Assembly: GCF_002355375.1 (NCBI RefSeq)
Contig: NZ_AP017312.1
Coordinates: 1,939,001 to 2,003,000 of the forward strand
Direction: 5' to 3'
Length of the DNA: 64,000 nt
Origin: Aneurinibacillus soli
GTDB lineage: Bacteria; Bacillota; Bacilli; Aneurinibacillales; Aneurinibacillaceae
The notes beneath the pieces are model-generated. The model ran no database searches, had not been told where the DNA came from, and saw only the letters and a list, made by a program, of their open reading frames with translations. This document shows, one piece after another, positions 36,789 through 44,894 of the stretch. A program made the translations under genes and the position numbers. Position 1 is the stretch's first letter. Each line of letters begins with the position of its first letter.

Positions 36789-36868
36789 GTTTTAACAAAA
36801 TGGCCCCTTCTTTAATATCATTGATAATAAGGTTTTAGATTGAGATGGAAAAGTGAGGGGTGTGTTTG

Positions 36869-38215
36869 ATGAGTGTACGATACAAAATCCAAATAGATCC
36901 GAATACAAATGACCACTTGTTACTTCCTTGCCAGATAGCAGAAAAAATAGGCGTTTCTAAAACGGAAAAAAAAACTCTTCGTTATGGGAATTCATCTCAC
37001 TTAGTCAATATTTTGATCTCAGAACAGCAAGAGAAAGATACACTTGTATTATCTCAAAATATAATGAATGAGCTTATGATTCCTGTAAGTTCCCTGTATG
37101 AATTAATTCATGTTGAAGATGAGATACGAATTGGGCCTTTTATTGGTTTTTTACTGAGCTTAACAGACGATAAATTCGTAACGTATTTACGGCGTTTGGA
37201 ACCATATGTAAATCACTATAGTAAAGTGGGGGGGACGATTTTAGCTTTTTGTATGTCCAATGTGAATCCATATAAGCAAACAATTAATGGGTACGTGTAT
37301 AATCCCCAGACTAAGGAATGGGACCAGGGCGATTTTGGGTATCCATCATCGTTTTTCATTATGAGTCGGATGATTCCGTATACATGTAGACAACATTTTA
37401 AAGTCACGACGGGAGGAAATACGTTTTTTAACAACTTCAATTATGACAAGTGGGAGATGCATCAGCTGTTACGCAACTCCAAAGTAAACGCCTATTTACC
37501 TCCCACTCAATTATTCCAGCGTGCAGAACAATTCGTGGACTTTTTAGAAGAAAATAGTGACTTCTATGTAAAACCCCTTACAGGTTCAAGAGGGAGAGGC
37601 GTGGCAAGAGTCAGAAAAACATCAAAGGGCACACGAATCTCGTATCGAGATAAGGGAAGAAATCATCAACTACTTGTTCAGAAGCCCCATGAGCTAACAT
37701 TATCAATAAATGAAAATCTATCAGCATACTCCTGTTTGCTTCAAAAAACAATTGATCTTATTACTTGGAGCGATCGTATTGTAGATTTTCGCATACTTAT
37801 GGTAAGGAATCAGGAAGGAGAATGGAAAGATGTGGGTTTTTTTGCTAGGTGTGGATCAAGGGGGAGTGTAGTCAGTAACATTTCTGCCGGTGGAAATGCT
37901 TATAAAGGTGAGAACTTTTTGAAAAAAGTGCTTAAATTTACCGAAAAACAAACAAACCACGTGGTACGGAGCATGAAACAATTGGCGTATGATATTGGAG
38001 AAATTTTAGATCAATCAGATGTACATTGTGGAAATATGGGCGTCGATATCGGATTGGATAAACAGGGAGGCTTGTGGATTTTGGAAATTCAACATAATAA
38101 TCCAGATCCTACGCTTGCTCTTGACGCAGGCGACAAACGAGCATACTTACAAGTTCTACTTCACCATCTGCTCTATTTAAAAGGTCTTGCAGGATGGAAG
38201 GAACACAGTGGATGA
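36869..38215 (+). CDS. YheC/YheD-family ATP-grasp protein (spore coat-associated), paralogue A
   Basis: 448 aa. The N-terminal half is the YheC/D-specific region (GPFIGFLLSL, VGGTILAFCMSNVN, GYVYNPQTKEWDQG). The C-terminal half is an ATP-grasp ligase: the nucleotide Lys in FYVKPLTGSRGRGVARV, RIVDFRILMVRN, GSRGSVVSNISAGG, and metal ligands in WILEIQHNNPDP. ATP-grasp enzymes join a carboxylate to an amine. Start at 36869 with GAGGGG upstream. Its stop overlaps the racemase start (ATGA), and a MurF-like ligase follows the same way: a tightly coupled three-gene unit. The substrate is unknown. Confidence 0.88.
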   Translation: MSVRYKIQIDPNTNDHLLLPCQIAEKIGVSKTEKKTLRYGNSSHLVNILISEQQEKDTLVLSQNIMNELMIPVSSLYELIHVEDEIRIGPFIGFLLSLTDDKFVTYLRRLEPYVNHYSKVGGTILAFCMSNVNPYKQTINGYVYNPQTKEWDQGDFGYPSSFFIMSRMIPYTCRQHFKVTTGGNTFFNNFNYDKWEMHQLLRNSKVNAYLPPTQLFQRAEQFVDFLEENSDFYVKPLTGSRGRGVARVRKTSKGTRISYRDKGRNHQLLVQKPHELTLSINENLSAYSCLLQKTIDLITWSDRIVDFRILMVRNQEGEWKDVGFFARCGSRGSVVSNISAGGNAYKGENFLKKVLKFTEKQTNHVVRSMKQLAYDIGEILDQSDVHCGNMGVDIGLDKQGGLWILEIQHNNPDPTLALDAGDKRAYLQVLLHHLLYLKGLAGWKEHSG

Positions 38216-38940
38216 AAACCATCGGAATTATCGGTGGAATGGGTTCGATGGCAACCGTCGATTTATTTGAGAAGATTGTTACGCATACTCCGGCTACGGC
38301 GGATCAACAGCATATTCCTATCCTTATTTATAACAACCCCTCTATTCCGTCCCGCATGGATGCCATCCTAAAAGGGACGAAAAGTCCTTTATTCGAGCTA
38401 GTGAGATCAGCACAAAAATTAGAAAAAGCAGGTGCTGATTTTCTGATTATGCCTTGTAATACAGCGCATTATTGGCTTTCTGACATACAATCTCAGATTC
38501 GTATTCCACTATATAGTATGATTGAACACGCTGCTTCTTACATTGAACAGTTTTACAGTCAGTTACAGGGTTCGATCCTCTTACTGGCATCTAAAGCTAC
38601 GATTCAGAAGAAACTTTATCAACAAGCTTTTTTTCAAAAAGGATTACCCTTACAGTTACCTGAGCCTGAGGAGCAAAAAGTGATTGATTTCGCCATTCAG
38701 GATGTAAAGGCATCTATCATTGAGAGTAATAAGTGGATCCCTGAAATGAATAAGATGCTTGAAAAATATGATCGGATAAGAGGAACTTCAGCAGTGCTGG
38801 GAGCTTGTACCGAAATTCCATTACTGTTTCCGTATTTGTATGAACCGATTCTCAAACTAGATCCTACACTCATGATAGCGAAACATGCCATTACGTTAGC
38901 ACAAGAAGATGCGGTTTTAAAGAAGGGGGAAAATGAATGA
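38212..38940 (+). CDS. Aspartate/glutamate racemase family protein
   Basis: 242-aa cofactor-independent racemase of the Asp/Glu/hydantoin family. Both catalytic cysteines are visible, in MPCNTAHYW and in GACTEIPLL, after the opening TIGIIGGMGSMATVDLFEKI. The fold favours aspartate racemase over MurI glutamate racemase. Its ATGA overlap with the ATP-grasp gene before it and with the Mur ligase after it implies that a D-amino acid (D-Asp or D-Glu) is fed to those ligases. Start at 38212 rather than the in-frame ATG at 38194 because GGAAGG lies between them. Confidence 0.9.
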   Translation: MKTIGIIGGMGSMATVDLFEKIVTHTPATADQQHIPILIYNNPSIPSRMDAILKGTKSPLFELVRSAQKLEKAGADFLIMPCNTAHYWLSDIQSQIRIPLYSMIEHAASYIEQFYSQLQGSILLLASKATIQKKLYQQAFFQKGLPLQLPEPEEQKVIDFAIQDVKASIIESNKWIPEMNKMLEKYDRIRGTSAVLGACTEIPLLFPYLYEPILKLDPTLMIAKHAITLAQEDAVLKKGENE

Positions 38941-40340
38941 AATCTCTATCACTAGGAGAAATCCTCCCAATTATGAAAGGAAAGCTTCTTCAAGGAAATA
39001 TAGATGAAAAAATTATAAACGTAACGACGGAGCCGGATGAGGTTCAAAAAAACAGCTTGTTTTTTGATGTCTATCCTACGTTGACTGACTGGAACATGTT
39101 TCCTTTTAGAGACTCTGTCGTTATCGTTACGGATCATCCCTGGCGAATGGAAGGGAAGGTGGCAAGAAAGATAAGTGTGGTCTATGTGAAGAGTATCGAG
39201 CAGGCCTACTGGGCCTTTGTGGAGTTTTATCGAGGGCTATTCGATATTCCTGTTATTGGAGTTACCGGAACGTGTGGAAAAACGACGACTACGGAAATGC
39301 TGAAAACGGTTCTATCTCAAAATTACTGCGTACAGTCTACCTTTGATGGAAAAAACAGTTTATCATATAACCTTCCTTATGTAATGGAGATTGATGAACA
39401 AACAGAAGCAGCTGTTTATGAGATGGGGGTTTCTCATCCTGGATGTATCGAAAATAGTTGTCGGCATTTTCAACCACAAATCGGAATTATCTTGAATATT
39501 GGCGTGTATCATTTACTAGGATGCAAAACGTTTGACAACTATATAAAGGCTAAAAAAGAAATGGTGAAGGGAATTCATCCTCAGGGAACGCTTATTCTTA
39601 ACGCAGACGATGAAAACATCGGCAAAATTGATGTATCATCATTTCAAGGGGAGATTGTGTATTTTGGGACGTCAGAACGTGCGCACTTCCAGGCGAAGAA
39701 TATTCGTTATGAGGAAGGGGGCATGAGCTATACGTTACGAAAGGATAATCAGAAGTATCCCGTATTTGTATCAGGCTATGGCGAACATAATGTTCTCAAT
39801 TCACTGGCCTGTTTAGCCGCAGCTACTTCCATTATCGGAAACGTAGAGCAAGCCATTCAAGGCTTATCTGAGTTTAGACAGGTTCGGCAACATTTAGAAT
39901 TCTTGAAAGGTCCTAAAGGTTGCACGCTTATTGATGATACATGGAACTGTACGCCGCCTTCCATGACCTCTTCATTAAAAGTGCTTACGGATACAGCGCA
40001 AAAGCGCCAAAAAATTGCAGTCTTAGGTTACATGCCACAATTGGGTGATAATGCCAAGGATGAATATGATAATATGGCGTATCATGTGAAGGCAGCTGCT
40101 GTTGACCACGTAATCGTCATCGGGGAAGCTCGTCTCATTGGGCAGAAAGCAGAGAAGTTAGGAGTGAGTAAAAAGCGGATCAGTTATTGTGAAACAGCAG
40201 AGGAAGTCCAACAAGCCGTAACGCCGTTTTTGAAGAAGAATTCACTTGTTTTACTTAAATTCCCTTATAAATTTCGATTGTCAAAAGACCATGCCTTCCA
40301 AAAATTTATGCAGTGGATTAGAATGGAAAACAATCAATAA
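38937..40340 (+). CDS. MurF-like Mur ligase family protein, paralogue A
   Basis: 467-aa ATP-dependent amide ligase of the Mur family. It has a MurF-type N-terminal domain, a P-loop in GVTGTCGKTTTTEML, the carbamyl-Lys region with NIGVYHLLGC, the Asn/His motif GYGEHNVLNSLACLAAA and a C-terminal domain (LIDDTWNCTPPSM). Real murF sits in the dcw cluster, so this and its paralogue at 49857 are likely specialised. Together with an ATP-grasp partner it resembles a split cyanophycin-synthetase layout. ATGA overlap with the racemase. Confidence 0.88.
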   Translation: MKSLSLGEILPIMKGKLLQGNIDEKIINVTTEPDEVQKNSLFFDVYPTLTDWNMFPFRDSVVIVTDHPWRMEGKVARKISVVYVKSIEQAYWAFVEFYRGLFDIPVIGVTGTCGKTTTTEMLKTVLSQNYCVQSTFDGKNSLSYNLPYVMEIDEQTEAAVYEMGVSHPGCIENSCRHFQPQIGIILNIGVYHLLGCKTFDNYIKAKKEMVKGIHPQGTLILNADDENIGKIDVSSFQGEIVYFGTSERAHFQAKNIRYEEGGMSYTLRKDNQKYPVFVSGYGEHNVLNSLACLAAATSIIGNVEQAIQGLSEFRQVRQHLEFLKGPKGCTLIDDTWNCTPPSMTSSLKVLTDTAQKRQKIAVLGYMPQLGDNAKDEYDNMAYHVKAAAVDHVIVIGEARLIGQKAEKLGVSKKRISYCETAEEVQQAVTPFLKKNSLVLLKFPYKFRLSKDHAFQKFMQWIRMENNQ

Positions 40341-40368
40341 AACCATGCAGCTACTGCATGGTTTTATT
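40336..40368. terminator. Bidirectional terminator between Mur ligase and ParR-like gene
   Basis: AATAAAACCATGCAG pairs perfectly with CTGCATGGTTTTATT around a three-base loop. It overlaps the Mur ligase stop codon and lies just beyond the convergent ParR-like gene. Confidence 0.9.
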
Positions 40369-40381
40369 GATTGTAACAACA

Positions 40382-40735
40382 TTATCCACCGAATGCATCT
40401 AATAGTTCCTCTATGTCTTTTGGATCGAGGCTAGTTACAGGAGAAGAAGGGTTTGGAGTTCTGTACGTATTTGGGAAAGAATTTATTGAAATTCCCTGAT
40501 TCATTATTTTTTTGATTTCCAGTAATTCCTGCATAATTTCATCATACGATCCCTTCGACAATTTGGGTTCCAGATATTCATGAAGAGCAGATAGAATCAG
40601 GTGTGTTAGTGTACGATTTCTAGAATGATAGTCAATTTGCTCCTGAACTTTTGGAGAGACAGGATGCTCGATTCCCGTTTTGACATCAATATATTCCCTG
40701 GGGATACTGACAGATTCAGAATAAAGCCGAGTCAT
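40382..40735 (-). CDS. ParR-like DNA-binding adaptor (inferred)
   Basis: 117 aa, no strong family signature. The central part (HSRNRTLTHLILSALHEYLEPKL) could form a ribbon-helix-helix or short helical DNA-binding unit, and the C-terminal tail ends in an acidic amphipathic stretch DPKDIEELLDAFGG. ParR adaptors have the same architecture: an N-terminal RHH and a C-terminal ParM-capping peptide. The gene follows the ParM-like gene by 11 bases on the same strand, the standard parMR order, which is the main support. AAAGGGTG precedes the ATG. Confidence 0.6.
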   Translation of the reverse strand: MTRLYSESVSIPREYIDVKTGIEHPVSPKVQEQIDYHSRNRTLTHLILSALHEYLEPKLSKGSYDEIMQELLEIKKIMNQGISINSFPNTYRTPNPSSPVTSLDPKDIEELLDAFGG

Positions 40736-40746
40736 GTGATCACCCT

Positions 40747-41928
40747 TTATTTTGTGATGGCTTCCGCAAATTGAGGGTTTTTCTTAGCATGATTTATTTT
40801 TGCAAGAATCATGAGACCTAAAACATTTAACCTCTCAAGATTTTCTGGAAACAGTAAATCGATTGGCCTTCCTTTTTCCATCCATTTGACGGCTGCTTCC
40901 TGTATTTGTCTTTGTGCAAGTTTAGCAGCTCCCCCAACAGCAATGTAGCGAGTGGCTCCTTTAATTTCACTTGAACTGTTCCGCACGCGATCAAATAATT
41001 CTAGGTATTTCATGGCCATTAATTTTAGTTGTGGTATAACATATTTACTTATATCTTTTTTGACCCCGGCGAATGGCTCAACATACCATTCGGATGGACC
41101 TGCGAATAGCTTTTCTTCCAATTCAGACCGGGAATCAAATTTATATAGCTCGTTTTTACTCACTTTCTGGATAATGCTATCAAGAAATAAATTGATTCCA
41201 AACGGTTCTCCCTCAACGGACGCTACCGGCTTATTATTTTTAATCCCTACGAAATCAACGGTATCTCCACCTAAATCACCAATAATAATCCCCTTTTGAG
41301 ATTCTTTGATAAGGGAATCATCTTTAATTCCTAACGTTTCTACGTCTCTCGTAAGTCCTAAGTATGCACAGGCTCCCTCAGAACCTACAATGACATCTTT
41401 GATATGAAGTTTAATCAAAACTTCTTTGGGTTCAATAACTCCGGGGATTTTGTGGAGAATGACAGAGTGTGTTCCGAGCAGACGATGTTTAACAAGTTCT
41501 TTTTTCTCCTTATATTGCGTTGTAGGTAAAGAAACAGCCAGTTGATCGATTTCATAGGTCAGTTCAGTTGTTTCAGGATTTTGTAGAAATGCGTGGTACG
41601 CTGCGAGTCCGAAAAGGAGAATATAGGTACGGTCTTCGTCTACCTTTTGATTATTGAAGGATGTCAGACTAACGTTTCGCTGTCTTGTTGCTGCTTTTCC
41701 GATATAGAAGATTTCTCTCTTATCCAAAATGGCCTGGCTTTTAACTTCTACGATTAGGTTCTCTTCTAACAGGGCATCGTCTTCATCATACGGCTTTTCA
41801 TAAAATTGGTCATCATACAAAGCGATGGCATTAGGCAGCTGGTATTCGGAAAATTGCCCGTTGGTGCATGCCAACATTTTGTACCAGCTGTTTCCTAAAT
41901 CAACAGCCATAAATTGATTGTTATCCAT
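40747..41928 (-). CDS. ParM-like actin-type ATPase
   Basis: 393-aa actin-fold filament protein of the ParM/AlfA/Alp group. The three nucleotide motifs are visible: phosphate 1 AVDLGNSWYKMLA at the N-terminus, phosphate 2 IIGDLGGDTVDFVGI near residue 195 and the adenosine motif YIAVGGAAKLA near residue 330. Such proteins push DNA molecules apart, usually low-copy plasmids. Start at 41928 is set by AAGGAGGTGGG. No replication gene or clear iteron array is nearby; the pair lies within a spore-envelope locus, so a chromosomal or sporulation role, or a plasmid remnant, are both open. Confidence 0.85.
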   Translation of the reverse strand: MDNNQFMAVDLGNSWYKMLACTNGQFSEYQLPNAIALYDDQFYEKPYDEDDALLEENLIVEVKSQAILDKREIFYIGKAATRQRNVSLTSFNNQKVDEDRTYILLFGLAAYHAFLQNPETTELTYEIDQLAVSLPTTQYKEKKELVKHRLLGTHSVILHKIPGVIEPKEVLIKLHIKDVIVGSEGACAYLGLTRDVETLGIKDDSLIKESQKGIIIGDLGGDTVDFVGIKNNKPVASVEGEPFGINLFLDSIIQKVSKNELYKFDSRSELEEKLFAGPSEWYVEPFAGVKKDISKYVIPQLKLMAMKYLELFDRVRNSSSEIKGATRYIAVGGAAKLAQRQIQEAAVKWMEKGRPIDLLFPENLERLNVLGLMILAKINHAKKNPQFAEAITK

Positions 41929-42048
41929 TATACCCACCTCCTTTTGAATCCTATGCAGCAACGGAGGGCAGATGTGCAAGTACCCATCCAGAAAGAAACC
42001 CGTCCGTAATCCACTAAAATCAGCTAGTGTCCCTGTTATATACGTCTA

Positions 42049-42076
42049 TACCGATGATTCCATAAAGCATAAGATA
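42049..42076 (+). promoter_or_regulatory. Possible sigma-K-type sporulation promoter
   Basis: TACC, 15 bases, then CATAAGATA, close to the sigma-K pattern mACm-N16/17-CATAnnnTA. It lies 30 bases before the first CsxC-like gene. Confidence 0.5.
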
Positions 42077-42106
42077 AAGTATCCTAAATTTAGAGGAGGA
42101 AACTAA

Positions 42107-42940
42107 ATGTCTTCTTGTGAAAATCAAGGGCCAATTCACTTTAACCCTACAGCTTCCGTTGAAGAATGTGATAATAAACAATTACAGGTTCACTCTAGGA
42201 CTGTTACTAGAGCGAGTGTCCCTGTCCTGCTAGGCCAATTTCAAATTCGTACAACGTTATCTGCGAATATTCATTTTCCTGACCCTGTTCTAGAGATCAA
42301 AGATGCCAAAAAAGTTATCAAGCTTACTCAATGTGCTCTACTCTTAAGCCCGGCCGACACTGATGATGATGATCGTGACGACGATGATGATCGTCATCGT
42401 CACGATGATTTGTTAATTATCAAAGGTTTTGTGCGTAAAAATATTCAATACGCTACACCAATGATGGGAGATCACCATCATCCAGGCTCGCATCATCCAG
42501 ACTCGCATCATCCAGACCATCCAGACCATAGTTGTGTCAGATCTGACCTGCGTTCCTTGACTTGTGATGTTCCTTTCCAGTGTTCATCTCCTATTACTAA
42601 GCGATTTACAAACAAACCAATCCGTCCTGTTACTAATGCGCGTAGAGAGTTTGATTTCTTCAGGTCCCGGGATTTAGGCATGGGTTTTCCGGAGAAAGAT
42701 CACTTATTATCAAACGATTTGTCTCAATTCCATCAACTAAGTACTCAGCATTACAATCCATTTCCATTCTGTGAATTAGTGAACAGCCGAATCCTAGAAT
42801 GGGATGAATCGACAAATCGTGAGACTTTCAATCATGCAAATGTTGGTGAAGGTGTGTTCACTAATGTAGTGGAAAAAATGCGAGTACAATTCACAGTTAA
42901 TGTATTTCAAAATCAAATCATATCCGGGTTTAAATCATAA
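42107..42940 (+). CDS. CsxC-like spore-surface protein with Asp/His-rich inserts
   Basis: 277 aa. It shares the core of the CsxC/BC_2427-type family (related to SPOCS/DUF3794 domains): VPVLLGQFQIRTTLSANIHFP, LEIKDAKKVIKLTQC, IIKGFVRKNIQYAT, and a terminal block FTNVVEKMRVQFTVNVFQNQ. Two low-complexity inserts are unique to this copy: an Asp/Arg/His run near residues 84-101 and a His/Pro/Asp repeat (HHPDSHHPDHPDH) near 124-143, which could bind metal. It also has several Cys. CsxC proteins are exosporium components in clostridia, hence the assignment. AGAGGAGG precedes the ATG. Confidence 0.8.
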   Translation: MSSCENQGPIHFNPTASVEECDNKQLQVHSRTVTRASVPVLLGQFQIRTTLSANIHFPDPVLEIKDAKKVIKLTQCALLLSPADTDDDDRDDDDDRHRHDDLLIIKGFVRKNIQYATPMMGDHHHPGSHHPDSHHPDHPDHSCVRSDLRSLTCDVPFQCSSPITKRFTNKPIRPVTNARREFDFFRSRDLGMGFPEKDHLLSNDLSQFHQLSTQHYNPFPFCELVNSRILEWDESTNRETFNHANVGEGVFTNVVEKMRVQFTVNVFQNQIISGFKS

Positions 42941-42956
42941 CCTTCACCAGGTCATA

Positions 42957-42989
42957 AAATAAGCACCTTCCTTCGGGTGCTTATTTTTA
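42957..42989 (+). terminator. Terminator after first CsxC-like gene
   Basis: AAATAAGCACC pairs with GGGTGCTTATTTTT around a seven-base loop. Confidence 0.88.
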
Positions 42990-43017
42990 TGTTGTTTACG
43001 TCTTGTAGAGTAATCCT

Positions 43018-43081
43018 AATAGGTTTTCGCCTGCTTTTTCCGCGAATGCCCAGAGGCATTTGCCTATACATAGTCATTTGT
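43018..43081 (+). repeat. 64-bp upstream direct repeat, copy 1
   Basis: Aligns without gaps with 44009-44072, before the next paralogue. It contains the hairpin GCGAATGCC/GGCATTTGC and the invariant block CCTATACATAGTCATTTGT. A sporulation-type -10, CATACAGTA, follows at 43091. Confidence 0.75.
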
Positions 43082-43123
43082 ACGGAATAGCATACAGTAT
43101 CGTAAATCTAAGGGGGAAATGAA

Positions 43124-43930
43124 ATGTTTGATTCATGCGAACATGATCGTAAAAATAACCGTATGATTTCAGCCAACCAGCCTGATTGTGAAAACAAACC
43201 TGTACATCCTTCCGTAACGATCGGACACGTAGTGATGACGGCTCCTGTTGTCCTGGCGGAGCTGAACATACAAGTGAACATGGATGCTACGATCACGTTC
43301 CCGGAAGCGGTGCTTGAGATTAAGGACATCAAAAAAACGGTGAAACTTACGCAGTGCCGTCTGTTATTACCTACAAAAAAACTGTTTATTAAGGGATTTG
43401 TACGTAAAAATATTCAGTACGCAAGCCCTGCGCCCGAAATTAGCCCATCTTCAAATCGCTCGATCTCATCTGATTTACATTCTTTTACCGTAGATATTCC
43501 ATTCGATTGTGTAACTGAGATTCATAAGTTTTTGACTGAGCCTATCTCGCCAGAATTCAATCACCGTCGAGAGTTTGATTTCTTTCACAAATCATCACTT
43601 CCTTCGGGGCACCCGGAAAAAGATCATTTACTTTCTAATGATCTTTCCCAATTCCATCAAACCAGTAGCCAGCATTATAATGAACTTCCCTTCTGTGAAC
43701 TCGTATATAGCCATATCATAGAGTGGGATGAGGCAATCGACCGTATGCCTCTGCCAGGCCATACACCAATCGGAGAAGGGTATTTTACAATGGTAGAGGA
43801 GAAGATGGTTCTTGACCTTATCGTAAAAGTACTTCAGAAGCAGCAAGTCCGCATTTGTTCAGCAACGAATAGAGGTTCCTCAGGCTTTGGGGACTGGAGT
43901 CACAAAGAAGAAGCAGATTGTTCCAAATAA
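43124..43930 (+). CDS. CsxC-like spore-surface protein, paralogue 2
   Basis: 268 aa, very similar to the protein at 44119 and homologous to 42107. Core blocks: APVVLAELNIQVNMDATITF, LEIKDIKKTVKLTQCRLLL, LFIKGFVRKNIQYASPAP, HPEKDHLLSNDLSQFHQ and LPFCELVYSHIIEWDEAID. Four or more conserved Cys residues suggest cross-linking. The C-terminus has a unique extension (SSGFGDWSHKEEADCSK). GGGGG precedes the start, and the upstream 64-bp repeat is shared with the next gene. Spore envelope role is inferred from family and context. Confidence 0.82.
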   Translation: MFDSCEHDRKNNRMISANQPDCENKPVHPSVTIGHVVMTAPVVLAELNIQVNMDATITFPEAVLEIKDIKKTVKLTQCRLLLPTKKLFIKGFVRKNIQYASPAPEISPSSNRSISSDLHSFTVDIPFDCVTEIHKFLTEPISPEFNHRREFDFFHKSSLPSGHPEKDHLLSNDLSQFHQTSSQHYNELPFCELVYSHIIEWDEAIDRMPLPGHTPIGEGYFTMVEEKMVLDLIVKVLQKQQVRICSATNRGSSGFGDWSHKEEADCSK

Positions 43931-44008
43931 GTGAGTGGGGCTGACCCAAAAGTCTAAATAGACGAGAGGGTGATAGCCCCGTTTCCTGTTTTGTTCTCCA
44001 TTCATATG

Positions 44009-44072
44009 AATAGGTAAACGCCCGTTTTTTCCGCGAATGCCCATGGGCACTCGCCTATACATAGTCATTTGT
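44009..44072 (+). repeat. 64-bp upstream direct repeat, copy 2
   Basis: Second copy of the element at 43018-43081. The hairpin is GCGA-TGCCC/GGGCA-TCGC, with altered bases that keep pairing, and CCTATACATAGTCATTTGT is retained. TACA at 44058-44061 stands 15 bases before CATACGATA (44077), the spacing also seen at 42049-42076, so a sigma-K-like promoter overlaps its end. Confidence 0.75.
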
Positions 44073-44118
44073 CCTGCATACGATAGATTATCGAGATTAT
44101 GATTAGGGGGAAAAAGGA

Positions 44119-44874
44119 ATGTCTAATTCGTGTGACAGTAATGTTGATTCTAAACATATGGTGTCAGCTACCCAGCCTGATTGTGAGAGTAAGCCGGTGC
44201 ATCCTTCTGTCACCATAGGTAGCGTTATCATGAAAACTCCTGTTGTCCTGGCAGAGCTGACGGTTCAAGTAAATATGGATGCTACGATCACGTTCCCGGA
44301 AGCGGTGCTTGAAATTAAGGACATCAAAAAAACAGTAAAACTTACGCAATGCCGTCTTTTGCTGCCTACAAATAAACTCTTTTTGAAGGGCTTTGTTCGT
44401 AAAAACATTCAATATGCAAGCCCTGCACCGAAGATAGAATCATCCACCTCGTCTTCTATTTCATCTACTCTACATTCTTTTACCATAGACATACCGTTCC
44501 ATTGTGTAACCGAGATCAAAAAGTTTTTGGTTGACCCGATCGCTCCCGAGTATAACAAGCGGCAAGAGTTTGATTTCTTTCACAAATCATCACTCCCTTC
44601 AGGGCACCCGGAAAAAGATCACCTGCTTTCCAATGATCTTTCTCAATTCCATCAAACCAGTCGCCAGCATTATAATGAACTTCCCTTCTGTGAACTCGTA
44701 TACAGCAATATCATAGAGTGGGATGAAGCAATCGATCGCATGCCGCTATCGGACCATACACCAATCGGAGAAGGGTATTTTACAACGGTAGAGGAGAAGA
44801 TGGTTCTTGATCTTACTGTAAAAGTACTTCAGGAGCAGCAAGTCCGTATTTGTTCAACAACCAATAGGGACTAA
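44119..44874 (+). CDS. CsxC-like spore-surface protein, paralogue 3
   Basis: 251 aa, the closest relative of the protein at 43124. Long stretches are identical in protein and nearly so in DNA, showing recent tandem duplication including the upstream region. It shares LAELTVQVNMDATITFPEA, KLTQCRLLLPTNKLFLKGF, HKSSLPSGHPEKDHLL and PLSDHTPIGEGYF. It lacks the C-terminal extension of its neighbour. AGGGGG precedes the start. Confidence 0.82.
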   Translation: MSNSCDSNVDSKHMVSATQPDCESKPVHPSVTIGSVIMKTPVVLAELTVQVNMDATITFPEAVLEIKDIKKTVKLTQCRLLLPTNKLFLKGFVRKNIQYASPAPKIESSTSSSISSTLHSFTIDIPFHCVTEIKKFLVDPIAPEYNKRQEFDFFHKSSLPSGHPEKDHLLSNDLSQFHQTSRQHYNELPFCELVYSNIIEWDEAIDRMPLSDHTPIGEGYFTTVEEKMVLDLTVKVLQEQQVRICSTTNRD

Positions 44875-44894
44875 ATCGTTTATAATCTGAACCT

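Noticed and set aside
40382-41979. The ParM/ParR pair as evidence that the window is a plasmid.
   Set aside because: The surrounding genes (map, copper, cssRS, spore genes) are chromosomal in kind and no replication gene is present.
43018-44072. Repeats in 42.1-44.9 kb as a CRISPR array.
   Set aside because: Only two 64-bp copies almost 1 kb apart with coding sequence between them; they are duplicated promoter regions.
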